64,000 nucleotides of DNA, taken from positions 1 through 64,000 of the forward strand of contig DCVT01000056.1 in assembly GCA_002328075.1 (NCBI GenBank). Direction: 5' to 3'. The notes under the pieces are model-generated. The model saw nothing but the letters and a program-made list of their open reading frames with translations, searched no databases and had not been told where the DNA came from. The stretch is from Anaerolineales bacterium UBA2181 (GTDB lineage Bacteria > Chloroflexota > Anaerolineae > Promineifilales > UBA4811). The stretch's first letter is position 1; every line of letters starts with the position of its first letter. Below are positions 51,786 to 59,751 of the stretch, in pieces. The position numbers and the translations under genes were made by a program.

Positions 51786-51860
51786 TGGTGGCGACGACTG
51801 GATTTGAACCAGTAACCTACGGCTTATGAGTCCGCTGCTCTGCCATTGAGCTACGTCGCC
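51786..51860 (-). tRNA. tRNA-Met (CAT anticodon), CCA encoded
   Basis: The 72-nt cloverleaf plus encoded CCA has a perfect 7-bp acceptor stem (GGCGACG/CGTCGCC), a D stem of GCTC/GAGC, the anticodon loop CTCATAA and a TTCAAAT T-loop. The anticodon stem has an A-G pair next to the loop. With anticodon CAT and a G1-C72 acceptor pair it reads as elongator Met; a tRNA-Ile2 with lysidine cannot be excluded from sequence alone. Confidence 0.9.
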
Positions 51861-51874
51861 AATCACCTACAGCT

Positions 51875-51902
51875 AGTATACCAGAGTCAGCGACCTTGGC
51901 AA
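51875..51902 (-). promoter_or_regulatory. Promoter of tRNA-Met
   Basis: Minus-strand TTGCCA (51897-51902) and TATACT (51875-51880) are 16 bases apart, 15 nt before the mature 5' end. Confidence 0.6.
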
Positions 51903-51938
51903 GATGGCCGGCTCCATTTCCGCGTGGTCTGGGTTGCC

Positions 51939-52604
51939 CTATTCAATGGTCTCCAGGAACCGTCGGGCCACCGCCCCCACATCTGAATCGGAAGATATCC
52001 CGGTCCATGGGCTTCCGGGACGCACAATATTGACCACCACAATGCTGGCGCCGTTAAAGATGGCGCTGCGCGCCTCACGGAGGTCCACCCCACCCGCGGC
52101 CGAGATCAGCACGTCGTACTTGGATTTGATCCGTTTGACGTGGCGGTACTGGATCACCTTGCCGCGGGTGGTCTCCTCGTCGCGGCCGCGGTGAAGCACC
52201 ATGGCCGTCGGCGCCTGGCGGAGCTCGCGCAGCACGGACAACGGATCGCTCACTCCCAAAAGATCGATCATGGAATCCAAACCCAGTTGCTGACAGCGTT
52301 CGATAAACAGGTTGAGGGTTTCGGTTGGGGCGTTGCCCAACACCGTGATAGCGGTGGCGCCAGCCGCGCGCACCATCGCTACCTCATCGGCTGCACCATC
52401 CGAGGTTTTGATATCCGCCACTATTTGTCCAGGCCACAAAGTTCGCAACGCCACGATTCCGCGTACGCCCTCGCGCTTGATGAACGGGGTACCGGCTTCG
52501 ACCAGAATGCGATCGCTTGGGACGATCTGAGGCAGGATCTTGCGCGCCATGGCCAGGTCGTCGTTAAACGCCAGTTGCAGGTACCGGGTGTTGACGTGCA
52601 GCAT
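51939..52604 (-). CDS. HUMPS-family protein (3-hexulose-6-phosphate synthase-like)
   Basis: The 221-residue protein is a TIM barrel of the orotidine-monophosphate decarboxylase suprafamily. Motifs are VEAGTPFIKREGV and VADIKTSDGAADEVAMVRAAGATAITVLG, the Dx[KR]xxD-like metal site of hexulose-phosphate and keto-gulonate synthases, and ISAAGGVDL. It could catalyse formaldehyde fixation to ribulose-5-phosphate or an isomer/decarboxylation reaction; the partner isomerase (Phi/HxlB) is not nearby. ATG 52604 lies 3 nt after the SPFH stop. Confidence 0.75.
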   Translation of the reverse strand: MLHVNTRYLQLAFNDDLAMARKILPQIVPSDRILVEAGTPFIKREGVRGIVALRTLWPGQIVADIKTSDGAADEVAMVRAAGATAITVLGNAPTETLNLFIERCQQLGLDSMIDLLGVSDPLSVLRELRQAPTAMVLHRGRDEETTRGKVIQYRHVKRIKSKYDVLISAAGGVDLREARSAIFNGASIVVVNIVRPGSPWTGISSDSDVGAVARRFLETIE

Positions 52605-52607
52605 GGC

Positions 52608-53534
52608 CTATCCGGTCATCGCGGTGCCGCACTTGGGACAGAACCCTGCGCCGGGCCGAACCGCTGCACCGCATTCCGGGCACTCGGATGCTGTGGACGG
52701 TTGCGGCTCAGGTGCCGGTTCAGGTGCCAGCTCGGGTTTCGGCGACGGAGTGGCCCCGATCCGAGGGGTGGCGAGCAACGACTGCGCTACTGACTCTACG
52801 CTGCTCGGCAGGACCATCACAATCTTTTCCGAAGGATCGGCGGCAATATCGCGAATGGTCTGCAGTGTTCGGAGGTGGAGCGCCCCGGGATGACGGGATA
52901 GGTTATCCGCGGCATGCATGAGGTTGGTGGAAGCAGAGAGCTCACCCTCAGACGCGATGATCACCGCCCGACGCTCGCGTTCAGCCTCGGCCTGTTTGGC
53001 CATCGCGCGCTTCATCTCGGCTGGCAGTTCGATTTCCTGGATCTTGATTGCCTCCAGGTCCACACCCCAGCCCGAGGTCTCCGAGTCGACTATGGTCTTG
53101 ATGCTCTCGGCGATCTGTTCACGTTCCGTGAGCACAAAATCGAGCTCGGCGTTGCCTATCACGTCCCGCAACGCGGCCTGGGTGAACTGACGTACTGCAA
53201 AGACATAGTCCTCGATTTTGATGATCGCATCGGCCGGGTGGAGAACCTTAAAGTAGACCACCGCATTGGTGAGCAACGGGATGTTGTCCTTGGTGATGAC
53301 CTCCTGGCGTGGGATGTCGGCTGTCTTGATGCGCATATCCACGCGCCGCATGGACTGCACGACCGGAATCACGATGGTCAATCCGGGGTTCCGTGTGCTA
53401 CTGTATTTGCCCAATGTAAACACGACGCCCCGTTCGTACTGATAGAGCATTTTGATGCCCGAGAGGACAAGGAGTAAGAGTAATACACCCAATGCCCCAG
53501 ACAAACCTAGCACACATGGCCATGCGTCTGCCAT
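52608..53534 (-). CDS. SPFH/band-7 (slipin-like) membrane protein with C-terminal zinc ribbon
   Basis: The 308-residue protein has an N-terminal membrane helix, a band-7 domain (YERGVVFTLGKYSSTRNPGLTIVIPVVQS ... NAVVYFKVLHPADAIIKIEDYVFAVRQFTQAALRDVIG), a coiled coil (KRAMAKQAEAERERRA) and a C-terminal zinc ribbon (ECPECGAAV...FCPKCG) after a P/E-rich linker. SPFH proteins organise membrane microdomains and control proteases. ATG 53534 with AGGAGG 5 nt upstream is the start. It overlaps nothing but lies 11 nt after the HEAT gene. Confidence 0.9.
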   Translation of the reverse strand: MADAWPCVLGLSGALGVLLLLLVLSGIKMLYQYERGVVFTLGKYSSTRNPGLTIVIPVVQSMRRVDMRIKTADIPRQEVITKDNIPLLTNAVVYFKVLHPADAIIKIEDYVFAVRQFTQAALRDVIGNAELDFVLTEREQIAESIKTIVDSETSGWGVDLEAIKIQEIELPAEMKRAMAKQAEAERERRAVIIASEGELSASTNLMHAADNLSRHPGALHLRTLQTIRDIAADPSEKIVMVLPSSVESVAQSLLATPRIGATPSPKPELAPEPAPEPQPSTASECPECGAAVRPGAGFCPKCGTAMTG

Positions 53535-53545
53535 CCTACCCTCCT

Positions 53546-54241
53546 TTACCAGACTAGAAACGAGACCAACCAGAGCGCGACCAGCAGCGCTCCAAACGCT
53601 AATACCAATACGGGAATTCGCTGGAGAAGTTGCTCGCGGCGAACGCGCTGTTGGGCCGATGGGCCGCCAATGCGTTCCAGGAGGCGCCGGGCCTCGGTTC
53701 TGCACCCGGGCAAGGGTGAGCGCAAGGCGGCCGCCAGTGCTTCCACCGCCGGCTGGCCAACGCGCTCCAAGGCTAGTCCGGCCGCGTTCCGTACCCGCTC
53801 ATCACGATCTGCGAGGGCGCTCACCAACGCATCAATGGCCCGGTCGCCACCCAGGGCTCCCAGCGCGTCCGCCGCGCTCCAACGAATCTCCCACCGGGGT
53901 GAAACGACCGCTCGGAGGAGTGCATCCATGGCGGCTGGGCTGCCGATGGTGCCGAGTGCCCAGAGCGCATAGGGTGCCATGCGTCCGCCTTGACCCATCA
54001 GGGTTGTTTCCAGCGCGGGAATTGCCGGCTGTCCAATGTGGGCTAGGGCGGAGGCCGCAGCCTGCCTAACTAGGTACTCATCATCGCCCAGGGCGGACAG
54101 CAGCGGAACGATGGCCTGAGCGCAACCGGTCTTGCCCAACGCCTCCGCAGCCTGAATCTTGATTTCCCGGGTCTCGTCGGCAAGCAGTCGGGCCAACTGG
54201 CCGACGTCGGCTCCCCGGAGCAGCTTTTCTAGCTCTTCCAT
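53546..54241 (-). CDS. HEAT-repeat protein with C-terminal membrane helix
   Basis: The 231-residue protein has about five HEAT/PBS-lyase repeats with the spacing ALGDDEYLVRQAAASALAHIG, ALWALGTIGSPAAMDALLRAV and AADALGALGGDRAIDALVSAL, then a hydrophobic C-terminal helix (LVLAFGALLVALWLVSFLVW). The repeats probably bind a partner protein beneath the membrane. Its place between the transporter and an SPFH gene suggests a membrane role. ATG 54241 was chosen over 54292; an SD is weak. Confidence 0.85.
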   Translation of the reverse strand: MEELEKLLRGADVGQLARLLADETREIKIQAAEALGKTGCAQAIVPLLSALGDDEYLVRQAAASALAHIGQPAIPALETTLMGQGGRMAPYALWALGTIGSPAAMDALLRAVVSPRWEIRWSAADALGALGGDRAIDALVSALADRDERVRNAAGLALERVGQPAVEALAAALRSPLPGCRTEARRLLERIGGPSAQQRVRREQLLQRIPVLVLAFGALLVALWLVSFLVW

Positions 54242-54301
54242 TTTCACGCTGAACGCAAGCCATAGTGTACCCTGCAGCCATCCGACAGGCAACTCAGGGT
54301 G

Positions 54302-55036
54302 TCAGTGGCAGGGGGACTCCAAACCATGTGCTTCGAGCAGATCGGTGTCATCCATTATGGACTCGGTAACACCGTCAGCAACGATCTGGCCCTTGTCCAT
54401 GATGACCATGCGGTGGAAAAGTTCGGCAACCAGGTGCATGTCGTGCGAAGCTACCAACATGGTCTGGGGCAACTCGGCAAGCAGGCGGATGAGGCTGCGC
54501 CGGGAGCGTGGATCGAGCCCGGCAGTGGGCTCGTCAAGCACCAGAATCAGCGGGTCCATCGCCAAAACGGTGGCAATGGCAATCCGTTTTTTTTCGCCCA
54601 TACTGAGATGATGCGATAGGCGCTCTGGGTACTCGCTCATGTGTACGGCGGCCAAGGCGCTCCGAACCCGCTGACGCACCTCTTCGGCGCCAAGACGCAT
54701 GTGTAGCGGACCAAATGCCACATCATCAAAAACCGTCGGCGAAAAAAGCTGGTCATCCGGATCCTGGAAAACCAGCCCGACCCATGCCCGGATCTTGCCC
54801 AGGTTGTGCTCGGTGACTTGCAGCCCGCCCACCCGGACAAGACCGGCTGATGGACGCAAGATACCGTTGAGATGCAGCATGAGCGTTGATTTGCCGGCTC
54901 CATTGGGACCCACCAGTGCCACCTTCTCGCCCGGTGAGACGTAAAGCGAGACCGACTGAAGGGCCTGGTGACCGTCCGGATAGCTGAAGTTGAGGCCTGT
55001 GACGTCGATGGTGTGGTGAGACACGTTCTTTAGCAC
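54302..55036 (-). CDS. cbiO: ECF transporter ATPase CbiO (Co/Ni)
   Basis: The 244-residue ATPase powers the energy-coupling factor importer. Walker A is GPNGAGKST, the Q-loop is FQDPDDQLF, the ABC signature region is LSMGEKKRIAIA and Walker B is LILVLDEPTAGLD. FQDPDDQLFSPTV is characteristic of ECF ATPases. It overlaps the CbiQ gene by 7 nt and pairs with CbiQ and CbiM. Confidence 0.93.
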   Translation of the reverse strand: MLKNVSHHTIDVTGLNFSYPDGHQALQSVSLYVSPGEKVALVGPNGAGKSTLMLHLNGILRPSAGLVRVGGLQVTEHNLGKIRAWVGLVFQDPDDQLFSPTVFDDVAFGPLHMRLGAEEVRQRVRSALAAVHMSEYPERLSHHLSMGEKKRIAIATVLAMDPLILVLDEPTAGLDPRSRRSLIRLLAELPQTMLVASHDMHLVAELFHRMVIMDKGQIVADGVTESIMDDTDLLEAHGLESPCH

Positions 55037-55821
55037 CAGTTGGCGGCTGCCAAAATGACAGCGTAGGCAGTGACCGGAAGCGCACCCAGCATGAGGTCGC
55101 GTGGAGAGAGCGGGGGAGGGTCAAGGCGCCGGATTTGACCGCGGTATCCGCGCGCCGCCATTGCCTGGTACACCCGTTCACTACGCTCGTAGCTGCGGAG
55201 GAAGAGCTGCCCCACCATCCAACCCGTCACGCGGGCGCGCCAGGCGAGATTCCCGCCGGTACTTTGTGAACCCGCCGGCGCTGCGCTGCGTGCTTGCCGG
55301 GCGCGGGCCATGCGGAACCCTTCGCCTGCCAGCACAAACAGGTACCGATACATGAATGAAATGATGGCAATTAGCAGCCGGGGAACGTGGAGCGAATTCA
55401 GCGCCCAGAGGAGGTCCGTCAGATGGGTGGTTGCTGCCAAGATGATGGCGATCTGAACTGAGAGCCAAGATTTGAGCAGTATGCTGGCAAAACGGACCAG
55501 ACCGGGTTCAGATACGGTCCAGCCAACCCGCGGCAGTTCGAGCAGCGGCGGGCCGGGTACCGTGACCAGCAACGTCAAAGCAGCCAGGGCGAACGGAAGT
55601 GCAATGAGTGAACGTCGCAACACGGACCCGATGGGTATTCCTGCTGCCGCAGTGAGCACAAGCGTGATGGCCCAGAGGAACGCAAAAGCCACCCATTTAC
55701 CTGCTGGCATCAGGCTGACCGAGAGGATCAATAAGAGGGTCGCCGTCACCTTGACCCGGGTGTCCAGCCGATGGATCGTGCTGGTGCCCCGCACATACTG
55801 GTCAACCAAGTTCACGTGCAT
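55030..55821 (-). CDS. cbiQ: ECF transporter transmembrane protein CbiQ (Co/Ni)
   Basis: The 263-residue membrane protein connects CbiM to CbiO. It has about five helices and the ECF T-component region ending in GWMVGQLFLRSYERSERVYQAMAARGYRG, with the ARG coupling motif. Length fits. ATG 55821 is preferred over a TTG at 55851. It lies after an intrinsic terminator that separates it from cbiM, so its level may be set by read-through. Confidence 0.9.
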   Translation of the reverse strand: MHVNLVDQYVRGTSTIHRLDTRVKVTATLLLILSVSLMPAGKWVAFAFLWAITLVLTAAAGIPIGSVLRRSLIALPFALAALTLLVTVPGPPLLELPRVGWTVSEPGLVRFASILLKSWLSVQIAIILAATTHLTDLLWALNSLHVPRLLIAIISFMYRYLFVLAGEGFRMARARQARSAAPAGSQSTGGNLAWRARVTGWMVGQLFLRSYERSERVYQAMAARGYRGQIRRLDPPPLSPRDLMLGALPVTAYAVILAAANWC

Positions 55822-55835
55822 GGAGGAATCATAGC

Positions 55836-55872
55836 AAAAACCGGCGAACAATCCAGGGATCGTTCGCCGGTT
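55836..55872 (-). terminator. Intrinsic terminator between cbiM and cbiQ
   Basis: On the minus strand an 11-bp perfect stem (55839-55849 with 55862-55872, 12-nt loop) is followed by four to five T. It is inside the transporter operon, 27 nt after the cbiM stop. Confidence 0.7.
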
Positions 55873-55899
55873 CTCCCTATCGAAAGGGCCAGGCGATCG

Positions 55900-56865
55900 T
55901 CAGGATGACGACGGCCGGGCGCGCCGCAGCCAGGCGACCCCATAGGCGATGCCGAATACCAACAACACCCCCACAACCCCGGCCAAGATGGTTGCCCCTG
56001 CCTCGCTCTTGACAAGTGGAACGGTGTAATCGGGCAATATCTGGTACAGGGGATCGAGGCCTTTGGCCAGGAATCCCTGGTCCTCTGCGACCCGCTCAAG
56101 GCCGTCCGGTGATGGCGACGCCCATGGCGAGAAAAGCGTGACGACCAGCGCTATAAGCAGACCGCCCCAGACCCAACCAGCGGAACGGGTCGCGGGCGGT
56201 CTGGCGCTGAAACGCAACAGGTCGGGTCGGGTTTGCGCAATGAACGCCAACGCGGCTGCGGTGATCAATCCCTCTCCTATGCCAATGAGCGAGTGGACGG
56301 CAGCCATGGCGGGTAGAGCTACGCCCAGGGGCGAGGTGCGTGATACGGCTAGTTCGACGGCCGTCGCGATCGCTCCCACCATCACAGACAGCCAACCACC
56401 CACAAAGCCGGCGATCAAGATCGCGCGCCGGGTGTTTCCCAGCATTTTTCGGGCGCCCTGGTAGACGAAATACCCGGTGAATGCAGTGAGGACTCCCATG
56501 TTCAGAATGTTCCACCCCAGAACCAGCAATCCGCCATCCTGGAACAGCAGAGCCTGTACGGCCACGACGCACGTCATGATCAGCACCGCGGCCCATGGAC
56601 CGAGGACGATGGCTGACAATGCGCCGCCCAACATGTGCCCTGACGTGCCGCCAGCCACCGGAAAGTTGAGCATCTGAGCGGCAAATATGAACGCCGCCAG
56701 GATGCCCATCAGTGGAACCTGTCGTTCACCCAACTGCTCTCGGGTCTGACGCAACGCCCATCCAATCAGCAGCAGAACGAACAGCCAACCTATCAGCGCT
56801 ACCGGGGCGGTCAGAAAGCCATCCGGGATGTGGAGCGGCAACGCGCTGAGGATCGAACCGATCAT
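55900..56865 (-). CDS. cbiM: ECF substrate-binding protein CbiM fused with PDGLE (CbiN-like) domain
   Basis: The 321-residue protein has the CbiM/NikM fold, with LHIPDGFLTAPVALIG near the N-terminus and GGTSGHMLGGALSAI. A C-terminal region of about 100 residues with PSPDGLERVAEDQGF is the PDGLE domain, equivalent to CbiN/NikN. In characterised CbiM the metal is held by Met1-His2; here the histidine is at residue 12 after a 10-residue extension. SD AGGAGGAG precedes the ATG. It is the first gene of the importer operon and is controlled by a palindrome at the promoter. Confidence 0.92.
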   Translation of the reverse strand: MIGSILSALPLHIPDGFLTAPVALIGWLFVLLLIGWALRQTREQLGERQVPLMGILAAFIFAAQMLNFPVAGGTSGHMLGGALSAIVLGPWAAVLIMTCVVAVQALLFQDGGLLVLGWNILNMGVLTAFTGYFVYQGARKMLGNTRRAILIAGFVGGWLSVMVGAIATAVELAVSRTSPLGVALPAMAAVHSLIGIGEGLITAAALAFIAQTRPDLLRFSARPPATRSAGWVWGGLLIALVVTLFSPWASPSPDGLERVAEDQGFLAKGLDPLYQILPDYTVPLVKSEAGATILAGVVGVLLVFGIAYGVAWLRRARPSSS

Positions 56866-56888
56866 GCACTCCTCCTGTGCTGGGGGCC

Positions 56889-56910
56889 TTATTGCTAATG
56901 ATTGCAATAA
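56889..56910. promoter_or_regulatory. Palindromic operator overlapping the cbiM transcription start
   Basis: TTATTGC (56889-56895) and GCAATAA (56904-56910), 8 bases apart, form a perfect inverted repeat that covers the predicted transcription start. The TTGCAA/GCAA core resembles Nur or other Fur-family metal boxes. It fits repression of metal uptake when the metal is plentiful. Confidence 0.65.
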
Positions 56911-56937
56911 TTATATCCCTGCGAACGGTATTGTCAA
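56910..56937 (-). promoter_or_regulatory. Promoter of the cbiM-led operon
   Basis: Minus-strand TTGACA (56932-56937) and TATAAT (56910-56915), both perfect, are 16 bases apart. The leader to the ATG is only about 38 nt, too short for a cobalamin riboswitch. Confidence 0.8.
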
Positions 56938-57166
56938 GTGCCGATGGCCGGGAAATGGCAGGTGAGCGGAGTGGGTTCGAGGACGCACGAAGCGGCAAAT
57001 GACCCTACTCCGGGAATCGTGGCCACCAGAGGGTGGTAACCTGTACCCCGGCGGGACACCCTACCAAGAGGCTGGCGGCGACTGGCACCGTGATCGGGGC
57101 GATGCGGCGGCTGCAAAACGTCCTGCCCTCGGAGATTCTGCGGCCGGTTGGGTTCAGTTAACTCAC

Positions 57167-58312
57167 CTATTCCATTCGGGCACGCTCCACGGCTTGGGCA
57201 ATGGCCTCGACTGCCTGGTCGATCTCGTACGGCGTCGTAAAGCGGCCCGTGGAGAACCGGAGCGTGCCCAGCGCATATTCGAGGGGCAACCCGATCGCCT
57301 GCAAAACCGGCGAGATGGTAACCCCTTCCGCGTGGCAAGCAGCCCCGGCTGAGGCTGCTACCTCGTCCCACAGTTCATATAACAAGTCCTCGGCCGCCAG
57401 GTTGGCAAAGCTTATGCTCAGTGTATTGGGCAAGTGATGGTGTGGGTGGCCGTTCAGGCGGAGGTCCGGTTGCCGGACCTGCAGTCCGTGCCACAGGCGT
57501 TCGCGCATTGCCAACATATGGTCGCGATTCGATTCCAATTCGGCGGCGGCGATGGCGGCGGCCTCTCCCAACCCTACGATCTCTAGCACGTTTTCGGTTC
57601 CGGCCCGGTGGTTGCGCTCGTGACTGGCGCCATGCATCCACTTTTCGAGGTTAACGCCCGAACGCAGATAGAGCGCGCCGACCCCTTTGGGGGCGTACAG
57701 TTTGTGCCCGGCAATGGAAAGCAGGTCGACCCCCAGTTCATCCACTGCGACCGGTAGCTTGCCGATCGATTGGGCTGCATCGGTGTGCATCAGGGCGCCT
57801 GCCCAATGAACAATGTCTGCGATTTCGGCAATCGGTTCGACGGTGCCGATCTCGTTGTTGGCGTGCATCACACTGACCAGGATAGTCTGGGGAGTGATTG
57901 CTTTTTCCACTTGTTTGGGATCGACCACACCGAAGGAGTCCACTGGCACCACGGAGACGTCCAAACCCTTTGACTGGAGATGCTGGCAGGGCTCCAACAC
58001 GGCTGGGTGTTCGATGGCGCTGGTGACAATGTGGTTGCCTTTGGAACGGTAGGCGGCGGCAATCCCTTTGATGGCCGTGTTGTTGGCTTCCGTACCACCA
58101 CTGGTGAAAACAATCTCTTCGGACTTGGAGGCAATGAGCGATGCCACCTGGCGGCGCGCTCTTTCCAGCGCCTGGCGCGCGGTCACACCGTAAGGGTGCG
58201 GGCTGGACGGATTTCCAAAGTGGGTATGGAGAAACGGCTCCATGGCCTTGGCAACCCGAGGGTCGATGGGGGTTGTGGCGTTATAGTCCAGGTAGATGGG
58301 TTTCTCCGCCAT
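57167..58312 (-). CDS. Cysteine desulfurase (NifS/IscS family)
   Basis: The 381-residue PLP enzyme takes sulfur from cysteine for Fe-S and thio-cofactor synthesis. Motifs are LDYNATTPIDPRV, FTSGGTEANNTAI, MHANNEIGT, the PLP lysine in SIAGHKLYAPKG, and the catalytic cysteine in SAGAACHAEG. The C-terminal tail (RARME) is short, as in NifS-type proteins. ATG 58312 starts immediately after the stop of the upstream dehydrogenase gene (TAG-ATG). No IscU-like scaffold is in the window. Confidence 0.95.
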   Translation of the reverse strand: MAEKPIYLDYNATTPIDPRVAKAMEPFLHTHFGNPSSPHPYGVTARQALERARRQVASLIASKSEEIVFTSGGTEANNTAIKGIAAAYRSKGNHIVTSAIEHPAVLEPCQHLQSKGLDVSVVPVDSFGVVDPKQVEKAITPQTILVSVMHANNEIGTVEPIAEIADIVHWAGALMHTDAAQSIGKLPVAVDELGVDLLSIAGHKLYAPKGVGALYLRSGVNLEKWMHGASHERNHRAGTENVLEIVGLGEAAAIAAAELESNRDHMLAMRERLWHGLQVRQPDLRLNGHPHHHLPNTLSISFANLAAEDLLYELWDEVAASAGAACHAEGVTISPVLQAIGLPLEYALGTLRFSTGRFTTPYEIDQAVEAIAQAVERARME

Positions 58313-59416
58313 CTAGAAATGCCCTTCGTATCCGCGGATTCCGAGGGCATCGCGCACGGTCTGTAGTTCCAGGACAAGACTGGGGTTCACCGGTATTCCG
58401 CGGCGGCGGACAACAGCCTGATTCCGGTGTTCTTTTTCGCCTGCCACCAGTATGGCGTCATGCCCCGTTGCTTTGCGGGATTCCTGGAGTGCGCGCATGA
58501 TGCAACCGGTTATCTGGCGCGATTGCTCCAACGGGACGAAATGCTGGATGTTAATGGCCAGGAAAAAGTGGCCTAGCATGTACGGTCGGCGGGCACCATC
58601 GAGGGTCGTGCCGAGCAGTTCTTTCATGAATGCACCGCCGGATAGCGAGGCCGAAAGTATCTCCACCAGCGTGGCCAAGTCGTACCCCTTGTACCCGGCA
58701 TAGAGCTCACCTGCGCCGCCCAACGGGAGCAGGGCAGCGTGGCCTCGCTCCATTTCGCGCAATATCTGGGGGGCATCGGTCGCGGGATTTCCGTCACGAT
58801 CAATCACCCATCCTTCCGGCAGCGGTTTCCCGGTGCGGGCAGCTACCTCCACCTTTCCCCGTTGAGCGATGGAAGTGGCCCCGTCAAAGCAGAACGGGAA
58901 ATCTCCATCCGATGGGGCAGCAAAGGCGATGGGGTTAGTCCCCAGCATGGGCTCGGAGCCAAACGTCGGGGCAATCGACGGCCGGGCATTGGTGAAAGCG
59001 AACCCCATCATCCCGGCCTCGGCCGCCATGAGCGCGTAATAGCCTGCGATGCCAAAGTGGGTGCTGTTGCGTACAGAAACTGCTCCCAAACCGTGTTGCC
59101 CGGCCTTGTCAATGGCCATGCTCATGGCGCGGTGAGCGATGACATGGCCCATGCCGTGGTGTCCATCGATTACGGCTGTCGTCTCGGTCTCTTGCACCAC
59201 CTCAATCTCTGTTCGTGTCAGGTGCCGGCCAGACACGATTCGGTCATAGTAGTATTTCAGCCGGCCAATGCCGTGCGACTCGATTCCCCTTAGGTCCGAG
59301 GCTATGAGCACCTCAGCGCAGATCCTCGCGTCCTCCAACGGTGTGCCGAGGGCTACAAAAGTGTCAACCATAAAGCTCTGAATCACATGTACCGGAATGT
59401 ACTGCAGCTCCTTCAT
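58313..59416 (-). CDS. Ldh-family NAD(P)-dependent oxidoreductase (malate/L-lactate dehydrogenase type 2)
   Basis: The 367-residue protein is of the Ldh/MDH2 family (PF02615-like), not the Rossmann LDH type. Motifs are DLRGIESHGI, the catalytic-histidine region RNSTHFGIAGYY and NPIAFAAPSDGDFPFCFD. Family members reduce 2-oxoacids such as pyruvate, oxaloacetate, 2-oxo-3-phosphate sugars or ureidoglycolate. A full SD AAGGAGGTAG lies before the ATG. It forms a two-gene operon with the cysteine desulfurase, with no gap. Confidence 0.9.
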   Translation of the reverse strand: MKELQYIPVHVIQSFMVDTFVALGTPLEDARICAEVLIASDLRGIESHGIGRLKYYYDRIVSGRHLTRTEIEVVQETETTAVIDGHHGMGHVIAHRAMSMAIDKAGQHGLGAVSVRNSTHFGIAGYYALMAAEAGMMGFAFTNARPSIAPTFGSEPMLGTNPIAFAAPSDGDFPFCFDGATSIAQRGKVEVAARTGKPLPEGWVIDRDGNPATDAPQILREMERGHAALLPLGGAGELYAGYKGYDLATLVEILSASLSGGAFMKELLGTTLDGARRPYMLGHFFLAINIQHFVPLEQSRQITGCIMRALQESRKATGHDAILVAGEKEHRNQAVVRRRGIPVNPSLVLELQTVRDALGIRGYEGHF

Positions 59417-59751
59417 CGCGGGCTACCTCCTTCTCAAGTTGGCTCTAGCATATCGCAGATGGGTCAGGCTGGCAACGCCAGTGTCTGGCTTGATCGCCAG
59501 ATGAGTCAACCTACGAAACTGAGGGTTGCGGGTCAAGGCCCCAGGCGGCTCTGGCTGGGAATAAGGCAGCACAGTGGGTGGCAAGACCAGGGTCCTGCCT
59601 GCCGCGGGTCGCGGGCACCTGGCAAGACCCGGCGCGTAACACAAATGGTGGACTGTTGTTGCCGGCGAAGCGGGCTGCTGATATACTGATACCCGGTAGG
59701 AACAACGGCGAGCAAGGGCATCTGGCTGTGAAAAGAGGAGAGTGAGAGGGC
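59417..59751. other. Intergenic region with divergent promoters
   Basis: 335 bases between the Ldh and LysM genes. Leftward promoter: minus-strand TTGCCA (59470-59475), 17 nt, TATGCT (59447-59452). Rightward promoter: TTGCCG (59659-59664), 17 nt, TATACT (59682-59687). Between them nothing gene-like was recognised. Confidence 0.5.

Noticed and set aside
56866..56903. Cobalamin riboswitch before cbiM
   Set aside because: The leader is about 38 nt, far too short, and no B12-box was seen.
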